64,000 nucleotides of DNA from Scatosoma sp002474405 (GTDB lineage Bacteria; Bacillota; Clostridia; Christensenellales; Borkfalkiaceae). Location: assembly GCA_937892545.1 (NCBI GenBank), contig CALAFO010000047.1, positions 8,669 through 72,668 of the forward strand. Reading direction: 5' to 3'. Shown here in pieces: positions 35,609 through 43,185 of this stretch. The translations under genes and the position numbers were made by a program. Position 1 is the first letter of the stretch, and every line of letters starts with the position of its first letter. A model generated the notes under the pieces. That model did not search any database. It had not been told where the DNA came from and saw only the letters and a list, made by a program, of their open reading frames with translations.

Positions 35609-36550
35609 TCACTCAAAAATTTCCTGCGCCAGCGAAATGACTTCCGTCGGCGTTTTACATTCGAAAAGCCGCGCCTTATACGCCGCCGCGCCGCGCTTTC
35701 CGCGCAGATAAAACGCGCACATTTTCCGCATAAACACCGTGGCGAACCGCTCGCCGAACAGTCGTTCCGTCTCCTCCGTCTGCCGCTTCACTATTTCAAA
35801 AAGCGGCTTTCTTTCCACTCCCGAAAAATCGCAGAAAATCTGCGGATCGTACAGCGCGGCGCGCGCGATTTCCACGCCGTCCGCGCCCGTTTTTTCCATC
35901 ATCGTTTCCGCGTCCCGTACGGAAAAAATCCCTCCGTTTGCAATCACGGGCACTTTCACTGCATTTTTCACCGCCGCAATCGCCGCATAATCCGGCTCGC
36001 CGGAATACATTTCGTCGCGCGTTCTGCCGTGCACCGTAATCGCCTGCGCCCCCGCGCCTTCCATCCGTTTGCCAAACTCTTCCGCTACGATTTTTCCGCG
36101 GTTTACGCCGATACGGCACTTCACCGTTACGATTTTCCCGCTTTTCGCCGTTTCCGCCACGATTTTTTCCGCCAGCGACGGATTTTCCAGCAAAGCGCTC
36201 CCCTCGCCGTTTTTGAAAATTTTCGGCACGGGGCACCCCATATTGATATCCACGATTTCAAACGGCGCCAGTTCTTCGCTTTCCGCCGCACGGCGCATAA
36301 ACGCGGGGTCGCTCCCGAAAATCTGCACGCCCGCCGCGCCGCGCTCGTTTTCCGCCGTGTATAAAAGCTCCTTCGTGTTCTCGCTGCCATAGCAAAGCCC
36401 TTTCGCGCTCACCATCTCCGTAAACACAAACCCCGCCCCGCTTTCCAGCGCGATTTTCCTGAAAGGATAATTCGTATACCCCGCCAAAGGCGCCAGCCAT
36501 ACGTTGTTTTTTATTTCAAATCCCCCTACCTGTACCCGATGTAATCGCAT
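35609..36550 (-). CDS. dus: tRNA-dihydrouridine synthase
   Basis: A 313-residue FMN enzyme that reduces uridines in the tRNA D-loop. The TIM barrel shows APLAGYTNYPFRKIALESGAG, VDINMGCPVPKIFKNGEGSALL with the catalytic Cys, VTVKCRIGVNRG, AITVHGRTRDEMYSG and VIANGGIFSVRDA, followed by the C-terminal helical RNA-binding part. It is closest in layout to the DusB group. The ATG directly abuts the TAA of the preceding yabN-like gene, so it is the third gene of the yabM-yabN-dus operon. Confidence 0.93.
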   Translation of the reverse strand: MRLHRVQVGGFEIKNNVWLAPLAGYTNYPFRKIALESGAGFVFTEMVSAKGLCYGSENTKELLYTAENERGAAGVQIFGSDPAFMRRAAESEELAPFEIVDINMGCPVPKIFKNGEGSALLENPSLAEKIVAETAKSGKIVTVKCRIGVNRGKIVAEEFGKRMEGAGAQAITVHGRTRDEMYSGEPDYAAIAAVKNAVKVPVIANGGIFSVRDAETMMEKTGADGVEIARAALYDPQIFCDFSGVERKPLFEIVKRQTEETERLFGERFATVFMRKMCAFYLRGKRGAAAYKARLFECKTPTEVISLAQEIFE

Positions 36551-38086
36551 TTATGCCTTGCCCTCGTCGTCGCTCTTTACGGCTTCTTTCGCTTTTTCGT
36601 AATACTCGTCGCGCTCCGGCTTCTCCAGCTCATTCACGTCTTTGCCGTCCGCCAGCACAAGTTTTTCGTATTCCGTATACCGCCGCTGCACCTTTTTCAC
36701 CGTATCGAGCAGCGCTTCTTCCGCGTCCGCGCCCACCGCGCGCGCCATCGTCGCCATACAAAAGAGCGCGTCGCCCAGTTCTTCCGCCGTTTTCGCTTTA
36801 TCGCCGCACCCCGCCGCAAACTTCTCCGTTTCCGCTTTCAGTTCGGCAAGCTCCTCTTCCAGCGCCGCTTTCGCGCTTTCGAACGTGGGCTTGTCCCAGC
36901 CGCCGCGTTCCACGCGTTTCGCCACTTTCTGCGCCTGCAACAGCGCGGGGAAGCACTTCGGCACGTCGTTCACCGCCTTGGCGAACGTGTCCTGATGCTT
37001 TTCGATCATCTTGTTTTTATCCCACACTTTCAGCGCGCCGTCGGCGTCGAGCGCCTTATCCTTCCCGAACACGTGCGTGTGCCGCGTAATCAGTTTTTCG
37101 CACAGCTCCGTGGCAACGTCCGTAAAATCGAACGCGCCCGCCTCTTCTTTCAGCGAGGCATGAAACGCAACCTGCATTAAAAGATCGCCCGTCTCCTCGC
37201 GGATTTTGTCGTCGTCTTTCAGGTTAATCGCGTCCAGAAGCTCGTACGCCTCTTCGATGACGTTCATGCGGATGCTTTCGCTCGTCTGCACTTTATCCCA
37301 CGGACACCCGCTCACGGGGTCGCGCAGGTAACGCAGAATGGTTAAAACGTCGTTCATCGTAAACCGTTTTTTATCGAGCAGATCTATTTTTTCCACCGCC
37401 GCCGCGCAGCCGCAATCGTAGTTTTTCTGCCGGTCCAGCTCGTAAATTTTAATTCTTTTCACTACGGGCGCGCCGCCTTTCCCGCCGTCCTTATCGCCGC
37501 TTTTTTTTCTCCCTCCGTTTCCGCCGTTCAGGCGGATAAACAGAATTTCCGTTTCTTCGCCGAACCGCCCGGAAAGCGCCTGTTTCACGTCCGCCGCCAT
37601 ATCTTCGCCGTCAATATCGTATGTAATAAGCGGCGCGGAAAGCCCCTCTTCCCGCAGAGTCTCCGCAATTTCGCATGCCGACACCGCCTGATACGAGCAA
37701 CCTTTGAAATGTGCCGCGGCGGCGATTTCCGCAATCTTCGAAACGCCGTTTATCACGCGCACGTTTTTCTTTCCCGCGGCGCGCAGAATCGCTTTCACCG
37801 AATTATCCTCGCTTGCCGCGCCGTCCACAAGGTACGCGACGTTTTCGCCGTACTTTCTCACCTCGCGGCACAAATTTTTATTCAGCGTAGCGAACGTACG
37901 GCTTTTATCGTACACGAAATCCAGCGTTTCGTGCGGCACGTTCAGCTCTTTCACGCTTCCGTACGACGGCGTTTTCGCCGTCCGCACCAGAATTTTTCCG
38001 CCCGTCGCCGCCGTTTTTAAAATCGCTTCTTCGCCCTCTTTCGTCAGATCGCCCGTCTTTACGCCCAAACCGATTACCGTAATCAT
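36551..38086 (-). CDS. mazG: YabN-like fusion: tetrapyrrole-methylase-like domain plus MazG pyrophosphohydrolase
   Basis: A 511-residue two-domain protein. The first about 250 residues resemble the SAM-dependent tetrapyrrole methylase fold (MITVIGLGVKTGDLT..AYLVDGAASEDNS), whose activity here is unknown. The second part is MazG, which hydrolyses NTPs to NMP and pyrophosphate: FTMNDVLTILRYLRDPVSGCPWDKVQT, then EEAYELLDAI and EETGDLLMQVAFH with the metal-binding EExxE and ExxD pattern. An insertion rich in Gly and Lys (about residues 200-230) breaks the methylase domain. GGAGG precedes ATG 38086, and the start overlaps the yabM stop by four bases (ATGA). Confidence 0.92.
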   Translation of the reverse strand: MITVIGLGVKTGDLTKEGEEAILKTAATGGKILVRTAKTPSYGSVKELNVPHETLDFVYDKSRTFATLNKNLCREVRKYGENVAYLVDGAASEDNSVKAILRAAGKKNVRVINGVSKIAEIAAAAHFKGCSYQAVSACEIAETLREEGLSAPLITYDIDGEDMAADVKQALSGRFGEETEILFIRLNGGNGGRKKSGDKDGGKGGAPVVKRIKIYELDRQKNYDCGCAAAVEKIDLLDKKRFTMNDVLTILRYLRDPVSGCPWDKVQTSESIRMNVIEEAYELLDAINLKDDDKIREETGDLLMQVAFHASLKEEAGAFDFTDVATELCEKLITRHTHVFGKDKALDADGALKVWDKNKMIEKHQDTFAKAVNDVPKCFPALLQAQKVAKRVERGGWDKPTFESAKAALEEELAELKAETEKFAAGCGDKAKTAEELGDALFCMATMARAVGADAEEALLDTVKKVQRRYTEYEKLVLADGKDVNELEKPERDEYYEKAKEAVKSDDEGKA

Positions 38087-39447
38087 GCTTTCGCCTCCGT
38101 AATGTTTCTTTCGCTTTTCATACACGCCCTATTATACAATAAAATCAGCAAAAAAGCAACGAAATAGCACAGACTTTCGGCTGCAGCCGCGCCTTTCGCC
38201 GAAAATTTCAACACCCCCGCAAACGCCAGATCGAAAAGTATCCGCGAAAGACACGCCACTCCCCAGCACGCCGCCGCGCCCCGCTGTTTTCCGAGCGCCG
38301 TCAGGCAGGAAGAAAGCGTCTGCGCCAGCGACAAAAACACCGCCCCCGCAGCCGAAATCCGCACGCACGCCGCCAGCATCGACTTTTCTTCCGCCGCCAG
38401 AGAACGGAACAGCAGTTTCGCCGCCAACGGAGCGAACAGATACGTCAGCGCCCCCGCGGGCACCGCCACGGCAAGCGTTAAAAGGCAGGCGTATGCAATT
38501 TTTCCGCCGCACCCCGCCGCGCCGTTTTTTCTGATTTCCGCCGACAAATCGGGAATCGCCGCCGCTCCCACGCCGCGGCAAAGCGTTACGGGCAGATGCG
38601 AAATGCACGCCGCGCCGCCCGCAAACAATCCGTACAAAGCCAGCGGCTTATCGGAATACGCCTTGAACAGCGACGGCAGAAGCATGCTTTCCGCAAACGC
38701 CGTCAACGGCAGTACCGCCGCCGAAAGCGTTACGGGCAGCGTGCGGGAAAGAATTTTTCCCGATTTTTCCGTAAACACTTTCCCCGTCAGAAGTCCGCCG
38801 CTTATCGGCGGTTCCGCGAAAAAATCCCCGTTCGTTCCGCCCATGCCCCGTCGCTTTTTGCGAAAGACTATCAAAGCGCCCGTCTCGGCAACCGCGGCAA
38901 GCGTTGCCGCCAGACACAAAAAAGCCGCCGCCTTGCTTACGTTTTCTTTCAGCGCCGCCGCAAAAATCAGTCCGAACGCAATTTTCGCCGCCTGTCCGCA
39001 AAGCTCCGAAACCGCCGTCGGAAACATATCGTCCGCGCCCTGAAACGCACCGCAATACACCGCGGCAACGCACGAAAGGGGCACGGCTGGCGCCAGAAAC
39101 AAATACGCCGCACCGGTTCCCGCGCCGTGTAACGCATGCGCCGCCACCGCCGCCGCGCCCAACAAACCTATCCGCAGAAACAACCGCAGATAATCGCGCA
39201 CAAGCGGCGCGGAATTGAAATTTTTCGCACGGAAATCGGCAACCTGTCCGGAAAGCGCCGCCGAAATTCCCGCCGAACAAAGCGTAACGATAAACGCGAA
39301 AAACGCGTAAGATTTCTGATAAATTCCCAAGCCGTAACAGCCTATCAGCGCCGCCAGCGGCACGCGGTACAGCGCGCCGAGGCATTTCACCGCCGCGCCG
39401 GAAATCCCCAGCGTTGCCGCGCCGCGCAAAAACGTTTTTCTTTTCAT
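38083..39447 (-). CDS. YabM/SpoVB-like lipid flippase (MVF/MATE family)
   Basis: A 454-residue integral membrane protein with about 12-14 hydrophobic segments. It begins with KTFLRGAATLGISGAAVKCLGALYRVPLAALIGCYGLGIYQKSYAF (written here as separate motifs: GAATLGISGAAVKCLG and YRVPLAALIGCYGLGIYQ), typical of the polysaccharide/lipid II flippase group (SpoVB, YtgP, MurJ relatives). In Bacillus yabM lies directly before yabN, as here. It likely moves lipid-linked cell-wall precursors. Start ATG 39447 follows AGGGG; longer readings add an unlikely leader. It overlaps the next gene by four bases. Confidence 0.85.
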   Translation of the reverse strand: MKRKTFLRGAATLGISGAAVKCLGALYRVPLAALIGCYGLGIYQKSYAFFAFIVTLCSAGISAALSGQVADFRAKNFNSAPLVRDYLRLFLRIGLLGAAAVAAHALHGAGTGAAYLFLAPAVPLSCVAAVYCGAFQGADDMFPTAVSELCGQAAKIAFGLIFAAALKENVSKAAAFLCLAATLAAVAETGALIVFRKKRRGMGGTNGDFFAEPPISGGLLTGKVFTEKSGKILSRTLPVTLSAAVLPLTAFAESMLLPSLFKAYSDKPLALYGLFAGGAACISHLPVTLCRGVGAAAIPDLSAEIRKNGAAGCGGKIAYACLLTLAVAVPAGALTYLFAPLAAKLLFRSLAAEEKSMLAACVRISAAGAVFLSLAQTLSSCLTALGKQRGAAACWGVACLSRILFDLAFAGVLKFSAKGAAAAESLCYFVAFLLILLYNRACMKSERNITEAKA

Positions 39448-39492
39448 ACCCCTATTTTGCGCCTTGCCCGCCGTAAATATGTGCGCAACCGC

Positions 39493-39521
39493 TTGCCGCG
39501 CGGCGGAAAAAGTGCTATAAT
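39493..39521 (+). promoter_or_regulatory. Sigma-A promoter of a small membrane protein
   Basis: TTGCCG (39493-39498), a 17-base spacer and TATAAT (39516-39521) with an extended TG. Confidence 0.75.
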
Positions 39522-39553
39522 TAACCCAAAACTTCTTTGACGGGAGAATTCCT

Positions 39554-40075
39554 ATGAACGCACCCTCGGCAACCGAAAAAAAGGCGCTGGCGAAACGCTC
39601 TCTCACCCGCCCGATTCTATTTTTGCTCATCGGCACGGCGTTTCTCGGCGGAGCGATTTACTATATCGCGCAACTTTCCATCACAAGCGAAAAGGCGTTT
39701 ATGCTCGGAGCCATAATCGCCTACCTTGCGATTGCCGCTCTTTTAATCGCAGGCTCCACGTTCGCGCTTGCAAAGCGTAGAGTCGCCGTAGAATCGGACG
39801 AAACCTGCGTGTATCTCTATTTCGGCGGCAATAAAAAACCGCCCGTTTCTATTCCGTATACAAAGCTCGCCGATTGCAGAATGAAACGCACGTTCGCGCA
39901 GAACGGCGGTATTCCCGCCGCAAAAATGCCGCCGCTGTACGCCGCGTTTTCGTTCGGCACGCTGTACCTGTACACGGCAGAAAAGACTTATAGTATACAG
40001 AATATCGCGTGCGTGCGCGACGCGTGTATCGCTGTCCGCGAAGAAATGGAAAAGCATCGGGAAAAAGCGCAATAA
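39554..40075 (+). CDS. Small membrane protein with PH-like C-terminal domain, unknown function
   Basis: A 173-residue protein. Two hydrophobic helices (about residues 20-40 and 50-72) are followed by a soluble domain with alternating strands: RRVAVESDETCVYLYF, VSIPYTKLADCRMKR, GTLYLYTAEKTYSIQNIACV. That strand pattern resembles bacterial PH-like (bPH) domains of membrane proteins, which is a fold guess only. GGGAG precedes the ATG by seven bases. It has its own promoter and is divergent from the yabM operon. No clear terminator follows before the next promoter at 40101. Confidence 0.7.
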   Translation: MNAPSATEKKALAKRSLTRPILFLLIGTAFLGGAIYYIAQLSITSEKAFMLGAIIAYLAIAALLIAGSTFALAKRRVAVESDETCVYLYFGGNKKPPVSIPYTKLADCRMKRTFAQNGGIPAAKMPPLYAAFSFGTLYLYTAEKTYSIQNIACVRDACIAVREEMEKHREKAQ

Positions 40076-40100
40076 AAATTCGTTTTCGGCGCGAATATCG

Positions 40101-40129
40101 TTGACAAACCCGCACGAATAGCTTATAAT
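40101..40129 (+). promoter_or_regulatory. Perfect consensus promoter with no gene directly after it
   Basis: TTGACA (40101-40106), a 17-base spacer and TATAAT (40124-40129). It drives a structured leader RNA starting near 40136. Confidence 0.88.
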
Positions 40130-40135
40130 TGAAAT

Positions 40136-40346
40136 ACTTCGGCAGGGAGTAGTCGGGGAAAAGCATGCGGCGACGCGAAAAGGCGCGGCGGGCTTTCCCG
40201 TCTGATAACGGTAACACGGCTTATCTTTGCGGCACGGCGGAACGCCCGAAACCGCAGAATAGCCCGGATCAGAATGAAACGACAAGACTGTTTCGAAAAC
40301 GCGCTTTTTTAAAAAAGCGCGTTTTCGGAGCAGTCTTTTGTTTTTC
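40136..40346 (+). ncRNA. Structured leader RNA, candidate manganese (yybP-ykoY) riboswitch
   Basis: About 210 bases between a consensus promoter and a terminator, with no credible gene. It has the yybP-ykoY landmarks in the expected places: GGAGTAG (40146-40152) right after a 5' strand GGCAG (40141-40145), and CAAGA (40283-40287) right before CTGTT (40288-40292), which pairs with GGCAG. GTAACACGG (40211-40219) resembles the internal GUCAACAC element. Inner stems are CGGGGAAA/TTTCCCG, TCTGAT/ATCAGA and TTTGCGG/CCGCAGA. The closing-stem bases CTG also belong to the terminator's outer stem, so ligand binding would block termination. The downstream operon ends in a CDF transporter with a Mn-type site. 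The family assignment is from memory of the consensus and was not scored. Confidence 0.55.
40284..40346 (+). terminator. Terminator and expression platform of the leader RNA
   Basis: Outer stem AAGACTG (40284-40290) with CAGTCTT (40331-40337), then TTGTTTTT. Inside is a perfect 34-bp palindrome: CGAAAACGCGCTTTTTT (40294-40310) with AAAAAAGCGCGTTTTCG (40311-40327). Confidence 0.85.
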
Positions 40347-40352
40347 CCATAT

Positions 40353-40425
40353 ATAGCTCTCCCGCGGGCGAGCTTCGCCCGTTTCGCAACAGACTGTTGC
40401 AAAGCGTCTGAAATTTTGTTGATTT
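40353..40425 (+). repeat. Dispersed hairpin repeat, family B (copy B2)
   Basis: GCTCTCCCGCGGGCGAGC, then CAGAC-TGTTGCAAAGC-GTCTG and GAAATTTT. The CAGAC/GTCTG pair replaces AACGG/CCGTT of copy B1. Followed by a family A copy. Confidence 0.75.
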
Positions 40426-40433
40426 CCTTTGAT

Positions 40434-40518
40434 ATAGCCTTCCCCCGCGGGGGAAGGTGTCTGCGATAGCAGACGAATGAGGGGCTTCACTTGTTTTCCG
40501 CTCCCCTCATTTCAAACG
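40434..40518 (+). repeat. Dispersed hairpin repeat, family A (copy A5)
   Basis: AGCCTTCCCCCGCGGGGGAAGG, stem 2 GTCTGC-GATA-GCAGAC, GAATGAGGGGC, and the end ACTTGTTTTCCGCTCCCCTC...CATTTCAAACG. Confidence 0.85.
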
Positions 40519-40583
40519 TCCCCTACTTAATTTTTTCAAACTCGTCAATAATAAAAAAATCAAACCCGAAAACGGAGGTTTTT

Positions 40584-41696
40584 ATGGACTTTTTAATCGA
40601 AACGCTCAGGCAGGTAACGCTGCCGCAGGTGGCGATGTGGATAATCGGCGGCGTGCTGATTTTCCTCGCCATCAAAAAAGACATCGAGCCCGCGCTCCTT
40701 CTGCCCATGGGCTTCGGCGCAATCCTCGTGAATATCCCGAACTCCTCGGTCATCGCCGAAGACGGCATCATCGCCTCTTTATTCAGAGTGGGCATTCAGG
40801 CAAGCGAAGCGATGCCGCTGCTCCTCTTTATCGGCATCGGCGCCATGATCGATTTCGGACCGCTGCTTTCCAACCCGAAGCTCTTTATTTTAGGCGGCGC
40901 GGCGCAATTCGGCATCTTCGTTACGCTGATTCTCGCCGCTTTAATCGGCTTCCCGTTAAACGACGCGGCTTCCATCGCCATCATCGGCGCGGCGGACGGT
41001 CCCACGTCCATTCTCGTCGCGCTGAAGCTCGCTTCGAAATACGTAGGACCCATTATGGTGGTAGCGTATTCGTATATGGCGCTCGTGCCCATCGTTCAAC
41101 CCGCCGTGGTAAAAATGTGCACCACCAAAAAAGAACGCCGCATTAAAATGAAATATCACGCCTCGCAGGTAAGCAAGCTCACCAAAATTCTTTTCCCCGT
41201 GCTTGTTACCATTATTTCCGGCTTGATCGCCCCCGCGTCTCTTTCGCTTGTCGGCATGCTGATGTTCGGCAACTTAATCCGCGAATGCGGCGCGCTCAAC
41301 ACTCTTTCCGATACCGCGCAGAACACGCTTTCCAACTTAATCACGCTGCTTCTCGGCATCACCATCGCTTTCCAGATGCAGGCGGCGCAGTTTATCACGT
41401 GGGAAACCTTAATGATTATGGCGCTCGGTTTGTTCGCGTTTGTTTTCGATACCGTCGGCGGCGTAATGTGTGCCAAAATCATGAACCTTTTCTGCAAGGA
41501 AAAAATCAACCCGATGATCGGCGCCGCGGGCATTTCCGCATTCCCCATGGCGGCGCGCGTGGTGGAAAAAATGGGCATTAAAGAAGATTCCACCAACCAC
41601 CTCTTAATGCACGCCGTCGGCGCAAACGTTTCCGGGCAGATCGCCTCGGCTATCGTTGGCGGACTGATCATCAATCTTGTGCTGCCCCTGCTGTAA
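40584..41696 (+). CDS. oadB: Na+-translocating decarboxylase beta subunit
   Basis: A 370-residue membrane subunit of the oxaloacetate/glutaconyl-CoA/methylmalonyl-CoA decarboxylase Na+ pumps. It decarboxylates carboxybiotin and exports Na+. Family segments are PLLLFIGIGAMIDFGPLL, the re-entrant NDAASIAIIGAADGPTSILVALKLA with the key Asp, SYMALVPIVQP and INPMIGAAGISAFPMAARVV. CGGAGG precedes ATG 40584. It starts an operon with an OadG-like protein and a CDF exporter. No promoter is visible just upstream, so it may depend on read-through from 40101. No alpha or biotin-carrier gene is in the window, so the substrate is unknown. Confidence 0.93.
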   Translation: MDFLIETLRQVTLPQVAMWIIGGVLIFLAIKKDIEPALLLPMGFGAILVNIPNSSVIAEDGIIASLFRVGIQASEAMPLLLFIGIGAMIDFGPLLSNPKLFILGGAAQFGIFVTLILAALIGFPLNDAASIAIIGAADGPTSILVALKLASKYVGPIMVVAYSYMALVPIVQPAVVKMCTTKKERRIKMKYHASQVSKLTKILFPVLVTIISGLIAPASLSLVGMLMFGNLIRECGALNTLSDTAQNTLSNLITLLLGITIAFQMQAAQFITWETLMIMALGLFAFVFDTVGGVMCAKIMNLFCKEKINPMIGAAGISAFPMAARVVEKMGIKEDSTNHLLMHAVGANVSGQIASAIVGGLIINLVLPLL

Positions 41697-41720
41697 GGCG
41701 ATAAAAAGGAGAAACTGATT

Positions 41721-41963
41721 ATGAATATTTTTTCGCTTCTCGCAAGCGGTTTAACCCCTATGAATCCCGATACCCTGAAAGCCTCGTTGAAAATCATGTG
41801 GCAGGGCTTGCTGGCAATTTTTATCGTTATCGGCTTGATTATCCTCGCCGTGCAGCTCACGAAATTCTGCGTAAATAAAGCCGAAAGCGCCAAAAAAGCG
41901 CGCGAAGCCAAAAAAGCGGCAAGCGATGCTTCCGCCCCGCATAGCGACGGAGAAGCAAGATGA
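41721..41963 (+). CDS. OadG-family gamma subunit of the Na+-translocating decarboxylase
   Basis: An 80-residue small membrane protein: a short N-terminal stretch, one membrane helix (LLAIFIVIGLIILAVQLTKF) and a charged, Lys/Ala-rich tail, the layout of OadG, which assembles and anchors the complex. AAGGAG precedes the ATG by ten bases. It follows oadB by 24 bases and its stop overlaps the CDF start by four bases (ATGA), so the genes are translationally coupled. Confidence 0.8.
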   Translation: MNIFSLLASGLTPMNPDTLKASLKIMWQGLLAIFIVIGLIILAVQLTKFCVNKAESAKKAREAKKAASDASAPHSDGEAR

Positions 41964-43129
41964 TTTCCGCGCTTCTGCGCCTGTTCGGCTGCGTGCGGGG
42001 AAAAGGCGAATACGAAAAAATCAACCGCGAAAAATGCGCTTCTTTCGCCACAGGTACGGGTATTTTCATCAACGTGCTGCTGTTTGCCGCCAAATTAACG
42101 GCGGGCATTCTGGCAGCCTCCGTCGCCGTCGTTTCCGACGCTTTCAACAACGCTTCCGATGCGGTTTCGTCGCTCGTGGCGCTCGTCGGCTTTAAAATGG
42201 CGGCGAAAGCGGGCGATAAAGAACACCCGCTCGGACACGGGCGCATGGAATACGTGGCGGGGCTGATTGTGGATATGCTGGTCATCCTCGTGGGCGCGGA
42301 GCTGTTAAAATCCTCCGTAACAAGCATAATTCACCCCGAACTCCCCTCGATTTCCGCGCTGACGGTGGCTTTTTTGTGCTTTTCGCTGCTTGCGAAATCG
42401 TGGCTGTACGTATTCTATAAGAAGGTCGGCAAAAAAATCAATTCCGTCGCCCTGAAAGGCGCGGCAACCGACAGCATTTCGGACGTCGTGGCAACGTTCG
42501 TCGTACTTCTCTCCGCCCTCTGCGGCAAATACTTCGGCTGGAAAATCGACGGCGTTGCGGGGCTTCTGGTGGCGGCGTTTATCCTTTTTTCGGGCGTCAA
42601 AGCCACCAAGGAAACGGTGGATTTGCTGGTGGGCGCGCCCCCTTCGAAAGAATTTGTACAAAACATCTATCAGTTCGTCGGAAATTACCCCGAAATACTG
42701 GGCATTCACGACGTCATCGTGCACGATTACGGCCCCGGCAAACTGGTGGTTTCTTTCCATGCGGAAGTCCCGGCGGACGACGACATCAATCTCGCGCACG
42801 AGGTAATCGACCGTCTCGAAGAAGATATCCACGAAAAATTCGGCTGCCTCGTAACCGTACATATGGATCCCATCGTCATTCACGACGAGATCGTCAACGA
42901 CATGCGCGATTTCGTCCGCAACGTGGTTGCGCAGACGGACGAAACGTTCACGATGCACGATTTCCGGATGACGTACGGCAAAGATCGGAAAAACCTGATT
43001 TTCGATTTATCGGTACCGATTGAAAGCAAATGGGTGCTTGCGGACGCGGAACGCGCCGTCGCCGCAAAAATCCACGAACTTCGTCCCGATTGCTACGCCG
43101 TTATCCGCGCCGAGCATCCTTTGGTATAA
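41960..43129 (+). CDS. Cation diffusion facilitator exporter with a Mn-type metal site
   Basis: A 389-residue CDF antiporter with six membrane segments and a C-terminal cytoplasmic dimer domain (HDVIVHDYGPGKLVVSFHAEVP). The TM2 motif reads SDAFNNASDAVSS, so the usual His of HxxxD is Asn (NxxxD). The TM5 motif reads ATDSISDVVATF, giving DxxxD instead of HxxxD. This N/D-D/D pattern is that of manganese-exporting CDFs, whereas Zn exporters use His. The tail after the dimer domain adds about 90 residues with DIxAEH-type strands. Coupled to oadG. A putative Mn2+ riboswitch lies upstream of the operon. Mn2+ export is therefore the leading guess. Confidence 0.85.
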   Translation: MISALLRLFGCVRGKGEYEKINREKCASFATGTGIFINVLLFAAKLTAGILAASVAVVSDAFNNASDAVSSLVALVGFKMAAKAGDKEHPLGHGRMEYVAGLIVDMLVILVGAELLKSSVTSIIHPELPSISALTVAFLCFSLLAKSWLYVFYKKVGKKINSVALKGAATDSISDVVATFVVLLSALCGKYFGWKIDGVAGLLVAAFILFSGVKATKETVDLLVGAPPSKEFVQNIYQFVGNYPEILGIHDVIVHDYGPGKLVVSFHAEVPADDDINLAHEVIDRLEEDIHEKFGCLVTVHMDPIVIHDEIVNDMRDFVRNVVAQTDETFTMHDFRMTYGKDRKNLIFDLSVPIESKWVLADAERAVAAKIHELRPDCYAVIRAEHPLV

Positions 43130-43150
43130 CCTTTAAAAACCAAACAATTT

Positions 43151-43185
43151 CAGCGACTTTTCATCATGAAAAGTCGCTGTTTTTT
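43151..43185 (+). terminator. Terminator of the oadB-oadG-CDF operon, bidirectional
   Basis: CAGCGACTTTTCA (43151-43163) pairs with TGAAAAGTCGCTG (43167-43179), then TTTTTT. Confidence 0.9.

Noticed and set aside
40136..40346. 6S RNA or SRP RNA
   Set aside because: The 5' and 3' ends do not form a long rod and no SRP GGAAGGAAGC-type motif is present; the landmarks fit a metal riboswitch better.
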